Shown: piece after piece, positions 58,161 through 64,000 of the stretch
Layout: each line of letters opens with the position of its first letter
Numbering within the stretch: the stretch's first letter is position 1
Origin: RZYY01 sp036794825
GTDB lineage: Bacteria > Bacteroidota > Bacteroidia > Bacteroidales > 4484-276
Length of the DNA stretch: 64,000 bases
Reading direction: 5' to 3'
NCBI GenBank assembly: GCA_036794825.1
Contig: DAIRGA010000005.1
Location: 62,001-126,000, forward strand
The notes under the pieces: generated by a model
The model's input: the letters and a program-made list of their open reading frames with translations, nothing else
What the model was told of the DNA's origin: nothing
The model's database searches: none
Translations under genes and position numbers: made by a program

Positions 58161-61100
58161 TTACTTTGCCTTTTCGACCACAACGCTGGTTATGATCTCA
58201 TCGCCAAGTTCCACCTCCACTCCTTTGCTATCAATGATCTTTTCGACCAAGTCGAGGGATAGTGCAAGGGTTTCGGAGCAAATATAGTTGAAATTCTTTT
58301 CAATAGCCTTTAAAATTTTCTCTTTACGCTCGATTTTCAGATAAATTTTATCAGTAACCTCAAATTCCTGCTCTTTTCTGAGGTTTTGAATCCGGTTAAC
58401 CAGGTCGCGTGCAATGCCTTCGTCACGCAGATCCTCGGTGAGGGTGATGTCGAGAGCAACGGTAAGATTGCCTTCGGATGCAACGAGCCAGCCCGGAATG
58501 TCCTGCGTAATGATCTCAACATCAGAAAGAAGGACTTCGATATCCTCGCCATCTATGGTCAAATGGTAGCTGCCGGCTTTTTCAAGCTGGTTGATCTGGG
58601 CTGTGGTAAATCCCGTAAGCAGAGCAGCCAATTGCTTCATTTGTTTGCCATATCTTGGTCCCAATGATTTGAAGTTGGCTTTGAGCTTCTTCTCCAGCAT
58701 TCCTGAATCGTCGGTCATAAACTCCAGAGATTTTACATTAACTTCGGCCAGCACCAGTTTTTCGATAGCTTCGATCTGTGATTTGATGTGTGGATCAGAC
58801 ACCGGAATCATAATTTTATTCAAAGGCTGACGTACCTTGATTTTGGTGCTTTTTCTCAGCGAGAGCACCATCGAGGTGATTTGCTGCGCTAATTCCATTT
58901 TCTCTTCCAGGTCTTTGTTGATGAACGATTCATCCGCTTTTACCATGTCCATAATGTGAACAGATTCAACATTATAGCGATGGGTTACCTGGTTCAGGTC
59001 AAGGAAAAGTCTTTCTGAAAAGAAGGGTGCGATGGGCGAAATCATCACCGAAATCGCTTCAAGGCATTTATAAAGAGTCTGGTAAGCGGCGATTTTGTCG
59101 GTGGACATTTCGCCTTTCCAGAAACGACGTCGCGAAAGGCGTACATACCAGTTGCTCAGCTTGTAATCAACAAAATGGGCAATTGCACGACCTGCTTTGG
59201 TGGGTTCATAGTCGTCAAATGCTTCGTCCACGGTTTTTATGAGCGTGTTCAGTTCTGACAAAATCCAGCGATCCAGCTCAGGACGCTGATCCAGCGGCAC
59301 CTCTACCTGATCGTAACGGAAATTATCAATATTGGCATAGAGGGCAAAAAATGCGTAAGTGTTGTACAAAGTGCCAAAAAATTTGCGCTGGACTTCAACA
59401 ATCCCATCAGCATCAAACTTCAGGTTATCCCAGGGTTGAGCGTTGGTAATCATGTACCAGCGGGTGGCGTCGGCGCCATATTTAGCAATGGTTTCGAATG
59501 GATCTACTGCGTTACCCAGCCTTTTCGACATTTTGTTTCCGTTTTTATCCAGAACAAGGCCGTTTGAAACGCAGGTTTTGTAAGTTACCGAATCAAAAAT
59601 CATGGTGCCGATGGCATGCAGGGTGAAAAACCAGCCCCTGGTCTGGTCCACTCCTTCGGCGATGAAGTCGGCGGGGAAATAATCGGCAAGATGATCTCCC
59701 TTCTCAAAAGGATAATGGAACTGGGCATAAGGCATGGCGCCCGAATCAAACCAGACGTCAATCAGATCTGGCTCGCGGAACATTTTGTGGCCGCTTTCTG
59801 ACACGAGTACAATATCATCAATGTAAGGCCGATGGAGATCGAACTTTTCATAATTTTCCGAAGAATTATCACCCGGGACGTAACTCTCATAAGGATTTGA
59901 GGACATTACGCCGGCGTCAATGGCTTTGGTAATTTCCTCCTTTAGCTGTGCCACCGAGCCAATGCAGATTTGTTCCTTGCGGTCATCGGTAGTCCAGATG
60001 GGAAGCCCAACACCCCAGAACCTCGACCTGGAGAGATTCCAGTCAACAAGGTTTTCGAGCCAGTTGCCAAATCTGCCGCTACCGGTTGATTTGGGTTTCC
60101 AGTTGATGGTGTTATTTAGCTCGATCATCCGCTCTTTGAAGTCCGTAGTTTTGATAAACCACGAATCGAGCGGATAATATAGAATAGGCTTGTCGGTTCG
60201 CCAGCAGTGCGGATAGTTGTGAACGTATTTCTCGATCTTGAAGGCTTTGTTGGCCTGCTTGAGCATAACCGAAAGGTCAACGTCGAGGATCGGACTGTCG
60301 TCGGTTGCTGCAGAGTCAAAATCATTTTTCACATATCTCCCCGAAAACTCGCTATAAGCCGGAACATTGACAAAGTTTTTGACAAAATTCTCATCCAGTT
60401 CTTCTATCAGGAAAAACCGACCTTTGAGATCAACCATCGGTCGTTTGCTGTCGGTTTTATCAATCAGAATCAGCGGAGCTATTCCTGAATTTTTTGCCGC
60501 ACGGGCATCATCAGCGCCAAAAGTGGGAGCGATATGCACCACGCCGGTCCCATCTTCGGTGGTTACAAAATCGCCGATAATCACCCTGAAAGCATCGCCA
60601 TCAGGTTTTATCCACGGAATGAGTTGCTTGTAGCGGATGCCTTCGAGACTTCTGCCGGTAAATTCATCCTCGATCGCAAAAGGAATCAGCTTGTCGCCGG
60701 GTTTGTAGTCGGAGAGCGGGATGTCCTTTGCTTTTTCGTTGAAATAGCTGTTCAGAAGGTCTTTGGCAAGCACGACCGTAATCGGCAGTCCGGTGTATGT
60801 ATTGAAAGTTCTGATTTTCAGATAGGTGATGTTTGCCCCGACAGCTAAAGCTGTGTTTGAGGGTAAAGTCCAGGGTGTGGTTGTCCAGGCAAGAATTGAA
60901 ACCTGCTCAGCGCTATCATTAAAAAGGAATCCGGATTTTTCATCCTTGATAACCGCAAACTGAGCAGTGATCGAGGTATCCTTCACATCGCGGTAACAAC
61001 CAGGCTGATTCAGCTCATGGGTGCTCAGCCCCGATCCTGCCGCCGGCGAATAGGGTTGTATGGTGTACCCCTTGTAAAGAAGCCCCTTTTCGTAAAGTTT

Positions 61101-61598
61101 GGATAAAAGGTACCAAACGCTTTCGATATATTTATTTTCGAAGGTGATGTATGGATCGTTCAGATCAACCCAGTAACCCATTTTTATGGTCAGGTCATCC
61201 CACAAGTCCTTGTATTTCATCACTTCCGTGCGGCATGCCTGGTTGTATTCTTCTACCGAGATTTTTTTACCAATGTCGTCTTTGGTGATTCCCAGCGTTT
61301 TCTCTACGGCAATTTCGATGGGCAAACCGTGCGTGTCCCAGCCTGCTTTGCGGGCTACATGGTAGCCTTTCAGTGTTTTGTAGCGGCAAAAAATATCCTT
61401 GATGGCGCGCGACATCATGTGGTGGATCCCCGGGATGCCGTTGGCCGATGGGGGACCTTCATAAAAGACAAAGCTCTCATGACCGTCGCGGTTCTTCAGA
61501 CTTTTATGGAAAATGTCGTTCGTTTTCCAATAGTCGAGGATTTCCTTGTCAATTTGGGTTAAACTTAAATTGTTGTATTCTTTGTATCTGGAAACCAT
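58161..61598 (-). CDS. ileS: Isoleucyl-tRNA synthetase
   Basis: The 1145-residue protein charges tRNA-Ile. It has the HIGH-type motif GIPGIHH, a full CP1 editing insertion, KMSKR in KNGNKMSKRLGN, and the anticodon-binding C-terminal part. The start MVSRYKEYNNLSLTQ at 61598 is preferred. A longer frame to 61667 would run through the -7 box at 61636-61643 and adds 23 residues that do not look like the family. Confidence 0.97.
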   Translation of the reverse strand: MVSRYKEYNNLSLTQIDKEILDYWKTNDIFHKSLKNRDGHESFVFYEGPPSANGIPGIHHMMSRAIKDIFCRYKTLKGYHVARKAGWDTHGLPIEIAVEKTLGITKDDIGKKISVEEYNQACRTEVMKYKDLWDDLTIKMGYWVDLNDPYITFENKYIESVWYLLSKLYEKGLLYKGYTIQPYSPAAGSGLSTHELNQPGCYRDVKDTSITAQFAVIKDEKSGFLFNDSAEQVSILAWTTTPWTLPSNTALAVGANITYLKIRTFNTYTGLPITVVLAKDLLNSYFNEKAKDIPLSDYKPGDKLIPFAIEDEFTGRSLEGIRYKQLIPWIKPDGDAFRVIIGDFVTTEDGTGVVHIAPTFGADDARAAKNSGIAPLILIDKTDSKRPMVDLKGRFFLIEELDENFVKNFVNVPAYSEFSGRYVKNDFDSAATDDSPILDVDLSVMLKQANKAFKIEKYVHNYPHCWRTDKPILYYPLDSWFIKTTDFKERMIELNNTINWKPKSTGSGRFGNWLENLVDWNLSRSRFWGVGLPIWTTDDRKEQICIGSVAQLKEEITKAIDAGVMSSNPYESYVPGDNSSENYEKFDLHRPYIDDIVLVSESGHKMFREPDLIDVWFDSGAMPYAQFHYPFEKGDHLADYFPADFIAEGVDQTRGWFFTLHAIGTMIFDSVTYKTCVSNGLVLDKNGNKMSKRLGNAVDPFETIAKYGADATRWYMITNAQPWDNLKFDADGIVEVQRKFFGTLYNTYAFFALYANIDNFRYDQVEVPLDQRPELDRWILSELNTLIKTVDEAFDDYEPTKAGRAIAHFVDYKLSNWYVRLSRRRFWKGEMSTDKIAAYQTLYKCLEAISVMISPIAPFFSERLFLDLNQVTHRYNVESVHIMDMVKADESFINKDLEEKMELAQQITSMVLSLRKSTKIKVRQPLNKIMIPVSDPHIKSQIEAIEKLVLAEVNVKSLEFMTDDSGMLEKKLKANFKSLGPRYGKQMKQLAALLTGFTTAQINQLEKAGSYHLTIDGEDIEVLLSDVEIITQDIPGWLVASEGNLTVALDITLTEDLRDEGIARDLVNRIQNLRKEQEFEVTDKIYLKIERKEKILKAIEKNFNYICSETLALSLDLVEKIIDSKGVEVELGDEIITSVVVEKAK

Positions 61599-61635
61599 TG
61601 ATTTGTCAGTTTGTCCGTTTTGAAAAAAGTGGGCG

Positions 61636-61643
61636 CAAAAGTA
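61636..61643 (-). promoter_or_regulatory. -7 promoter box (TACTTTTG) of ileS
   Basis: TACTTTTG on the minus strand lies 37 bases before the ATG at 61598. It helps decide the start, because it lies within the longer alternative frame. Confidence 0.55.
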
Positions 61644-61704
61644 ACAAAAAAACCAATGGCGGGGCATTTTCTTTAATTACCGGGCAGCTTGATTTCAGGG
61701 CTTT

Positions 61705-62226
61705 TTAATCTGGTAAACCGGTTTTAAATCCCTCATTCATAAGAATACTTTTCAGGATAGAAACCGTTGTCTGCGGGCCAAGTTCCTGCAGGATTTCAGC
61801 CACCTTGCGCTCTTTCTCATCCTTAATGCTGTCGCTTTTGAGAATTTTAAGCAGACTTTTGAACTGCGAACCCTTCAACTCTTCCTGAAGCGCATCCAGC
61901 ACTAAGCCCGTATCCATTGCAGGAGCTTTCTTTTCAGCCCGGATATCAGCGTCGGCAAGTTCGATCTCACTGATCGAAGCTTCGAGAATTGCTCTGCCGG
62001 TTTTCTTACATCCTTCTTCGTAAGCATTAAACCCGGTATTGTCGCGCAACGACCAGCTATTGTACTCATATTCAAGATTGCCGATCTCCTTTACTTTTTG
62101 ACTTTCTTCACCGAAAATGGATACAAGCAACATCATTGTTTGTTTTTTCCAGGCATTCAGGTCAAATTTTTTCTGGCTGAGTTTTTCGATTTGCTGCCTC
62201 AACAGGGCTGTTTGTTGGTCTTTCAT
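61705..62226 (-). CDS. Hypothetical helical protein
   Basis: The 173-residue, charged, helical protein (LRQQIEKLSQKKFDLNAWKK, KILKSDSIKDEKERKVAEIL) has no membrane segment or recognised domain. It lies between ileS and gapA on the minus strand, 107 bases from the ileS start, and could be transcribed with it. Confidence 0.6.
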   Translation of the reverse strand: MKDQQTALLRQQIEKLSQKKFDLNAWKKQTMMLLVSIFGEESQKVKEIGNLEYEYNSWSLRDNTGFNAYEEGCKKTGRAILEASISEIELADADIRAEKKAPAMDTGLVLDALQEELKGSQFKSLLKILKSDSIKDEKERKVAEILQELGPQTTVSILKSILMNEGFKTGLPD

Positions 62227-62456
62227 AATTGAAATGTTTAAAAGAAGGTAAAATTAAGCTAAAAACCTGAGTTGAGTTTCGGGAATCAATACTTTCGGCA
62301 AATGATCTATATTACCTGATTATCAGCCTGATTTGAAATGGAAATGAAATATAAACAACTGTTAATCAGTTAGATGATTGGTGATATTAATTTCCCGTTA
62401 AAAGTTTTAAGGTGGATAACAAAACCTTGCATAAGTAGTTATTCAGCTGTTAAATG

Positions 62457-62464
62457 TAATTTTG
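62457..62464 (+). promoter_or_regulatory. -7 promoter box (TAATTTTG) of gapA
   Basis: TAATTTTG lies 27 bases before the chosen ATG at 62491 and supports that start, because it lies inside the longer frame from 62374. Confidence 0.55.
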
Positions 62465-62490
62465 CACTGAATTTTAAAATCAAAACAAGT

Positions 62491-63495
62491 ATGACAAAGA
62501 TTAAAATTGGAATTAACGGATTTGGCCGTATTGGAAGAAACGTTCTGAAAATCGCCATGGAGAGAGATAATATGGAAATTGTCGGTATTAACGACCTCAC
62601 CAGCACAAAGGTTTTGGCTCACCTGCTCAAATATGACTCTACCCAGGGTAAATTCAACGGTAAGGTTGAATTTGACGAAAACAATATTATCCTCAATGGG
62701 AAGAAAATCCCGGTTTTTGCCGAAAGAATGCCCATCAACATCCCCTGGTCAGTTACCCCTGATGTAGTAGTTGAAGGTACCGGTGTTTTCCGCTCACGCG
62801 AAAGCAACAAAGGAGGATATGGCGACCACCTGAAAAATGGCGCCAAAAAAGTAATCCTTTGCGTTCCTTCGAAAGACCAGATTGACGCTACCATCGTCCT
62901 TGGCGTAAACGATGCAGATCTCAAGGATTCGCACCAGTGCATTTCCAACGCTTCATGCACCACCAACTGCCTGGCTCCCGTTGCAAAAGTTCTGCACGAC
63001 AGGTTTGGTATCGAAAGCGGCTTTATGACCACCATCCACGCCTACACCAACGACCAGGTGATTCTCGACGCTCCTCACAGCGATCTTCGCCGCGCCCGCT
63101 CGGCTGCCTTGTCGCAGATCCCAACAACCACCGGCGCGGCAAAAGCAGTAGGCAAAGTAATTCCTGAACTCAACGGAAAACTTGATGGTCTTGCCGTTCG
63201 CGTTCCCACTCCAACCGGATCGCTCGTTGACCTTGTTGTAAACCTGAAAGTTGAATCTACCAAACAGGAAATCAACGCCGCAATCAAAGAAGCCGCGGAA
63301 GGCCCGATGAAAGGTATCCTCGAATATACCGAAGATGAAATCGTGTCGGTTGACATCATACACAACCCACACTCATCCATTTTTGACGCTTCCAGCACAA
63401 TGGTGATTGGCAAAACTGTCAAAATACTTGCCTGGTACGACAATGAGTGGGGTTATTCAGCAAGGGTAGTTGACCTTATCAACAAACTCTTCTAA
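62491..63495 (+). CDS. gapA: Glyceraldehyde-3-phosphate dehydrogenase
   Basis: The 334-residue glycolytic enzyme starts MTKIKIGINGFGRIGRN, the NAD-binding motif. It carries the catalytic SNASCTTNCLAP and the C-terminal WYDNEWGYSARVVDL. Length is normal. A frame beginning at 62374 would add 39 residues that cover the promoter box, so it is rejected. A strong terminator follows. Confidence 0.97.
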   Translation: MTKIKIGINGFGRIGRNVLKIAMERDNMEIVGINDLTSTKVLAHLLKYDSTQGKFNGKVEFDENNIILNGKKIPVFAERMPINIPWSVTPDVVVEGTGVFRSRESNKGGYGDHLKNGAKKVILCVPSKDQIDATIVLGVNDADLKDSHQCISNASCTTNCLAPVAKVLHDRFGIESGFMTTIHAYTNDQVILDAPHSDLRRARSAALSQIPTTTGAAKAVGKVIPELNGKLDGLAVRVPTPTGSLVDLVVNLKVESTKQEINAAIKEAAEGPMKGILEYTEDEIVSVDIIHNPHSSIFDASSTMVIGKTVKILAWYDNEWGYSARVVDLINKLF

Positions 63496-63518
63496 ACAAT
63501 ACAACGTGCTGATAATCA

Positions 63519-63556
63519 AAAACCCTGACAAGGAATCGCCTTGTCAGGGTTTTTTG
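63519..63556 (+). terminator. Rho-independent terminator of gapA
   Basis: AACCCTGACAAGG (63521-63533) pairs with CCTTGTCAGGGTT, followed by a T-run. Confidence 0.85.
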
Positions 63557-63583
63557 TTTTGTGGAAAAGCTGAAGAATGATCG

Positions 63584-64000
63584 CTATTCCTTGTACCAGA
63601 AAGCGTATTTTGTGTAACTCTCTGCTATTCTGTGTATTTCACCTTCTGACAGGTTGATGTCAATGTCCTTAATTTTTACTGCAGGAACTCCGGCATACAC
63701 GGATCCGGATTTTACAATAGTATTTTTGGAAACCACAGCGCCGGCAGCAATTATCGAATTGCTCTCAATCACCGCTCCATCCATAACTATCGCACCCATG
63801 CCTATCAGTACATGATCGTGGATTGTGCATCCGTGAATAATAGCGTTGTGTGCAATGGAGACATAATTGCCGATGTGGACCGGGGCAACTTTGTAGGTGC
63901 AGTGTATTATGGCGCCATCCTGGATGTTCACCTGGTTCCCGATGCGGATATAATGCACATCCCCCCTTACAACGGCATTATACCAAACACTGCAATTGTC
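63584..64000 (-). CDS. Gamma-carbonic-anhydrase-like hexapeptide protein, 5' end outside window
   Basis: The frame is open to the window edge (NCSVWYNAVVRGDVHYIRIG), so the gene continues upstream of 64000. It has left-handed beta-helix repeats, IGNQVNIQDGAIIH, VHIGNYVSIAHNAIIHG, VLIGMGAIVMDGAVI, and ends in a helix (EIHRIAESYTKYA). The His residues in VHYIRIG, SIAHNAIIHG and nearby match the metal ligands of YrdA/CaiE-like gamma-carbonic anhydrases. Whether the enzyme is active as a carbonic anhydrase is uncertain. Confidence 0.88.
   Translation of the reverse strand, partial: DNCSVWYNAVVRGDVHYIRIGNQVNIQDGAIIHCTYKVAPVHIGNYVSIAHNAIIHGCTIHDHVLIGMGAIVMDGAVIESNSIIAAGAVVSKNTIVKSGSVYAGVPAVKIKDIDINLSEGEIHRIAESYTKYAFWYKE

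Noticed and set aside
61599..61667. N-terminal extension of ileS
   Set aside because: It contains the promoter box at 61636-61643, and the added residues do not resemble the family.
62374..62490. 39-residue extension of gapA
   Set aside because: It covers the -7 box and the enzyme normally begins at the chosen MTKIKIGINGFG.

Overview
The window is chromosome from a member of the Bacteroidota, probably close to Bacteroidales/Marinilabiliales. Support: several TAnnTTTG -7 promoter boxes, a type IX secretion (T9SS) C-terminal sorting domain at 52045-53685, an IPExxxVDY-pyk pair, DUF3127, and the ileS / DksA-like / lspA cluster. Flanking housekeeping DNA is visibly richer in G+C than much of the middle.

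Layout. 1-5830: ubiE (5' end outside the window), IPExxxVDY protein, pyk, an exbB-exbD-tonB set and a PfkB sugar/adenosine kinase. 5912-5985: tRNA-Asn(GTT), the integration site of an approximately 42.06-kb element (5941-48050). The element is bounded by a perfect 46-bp direct repeat of the tRNA 3' part and carries its tyrosine integrase at the right end. 48309 to the end: tRNA-Ser(TGA), miaB, an SDR, DUF3127, aat, a secreted deiminase, two outer-membrane-type proteins, lspA, a DksA-like protein, ileS, gapA and a gamma-carbonic-anhydrase-like gene that runs off the window.

Inside the element, left to right: (i) a decayed, gene-poor stretch (6056-7293); (ii) one co-directional operon (7294-20728) that I do not recognise as a named system. 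It encodes a nuclease-RecQ-like helicase fusion, a tail-anchored coiled-coil protein, a tail-anchored protein with a J-like N-terminus lacking HPD, a membrane coiled-coil protein with signal peptide, an Hsp70 with a long C-terminal extension, a lipoprotein, a kinase-like/AAA+ fusion and a TerB-like protein. This is the best candidate for an undescribed system, plausibly an envelope-linked chaperone/ATPase sensor controlling a DNA-processing effector; (iii) a type I restriction-modification locus whose hsdM-hsdS and hsdR are separated by a PD-(D/E)XK/DUF4268 protein, a HEPN protein, a toxin-antitoxin-SecB-like chaperone triad and an Abi_2 gene with a terminator-rich leader; (iv) accessory genes, including four small minus-strand genes each preceded by the same covarying hairpin leader (33692-34627), and a cysteine-peptidase-like/unknown gene pair followed by an attC-like long hairpin; (v) a replication/recombination module (DUF3871, Sak4-like ATPase, DnaB-like helicase, RepA-like ATPase, about 22-bp iterons); (vi) a MerR/Xis-type HTH protein, an unknown gene and the integrase.

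No relaxase, conjugation or virion gene was recognised, so the element looks like a defence-loaded integrative island or phage-satellite-like element that depends on others for transfer. Functions are read from motifs only; no database search was possible.
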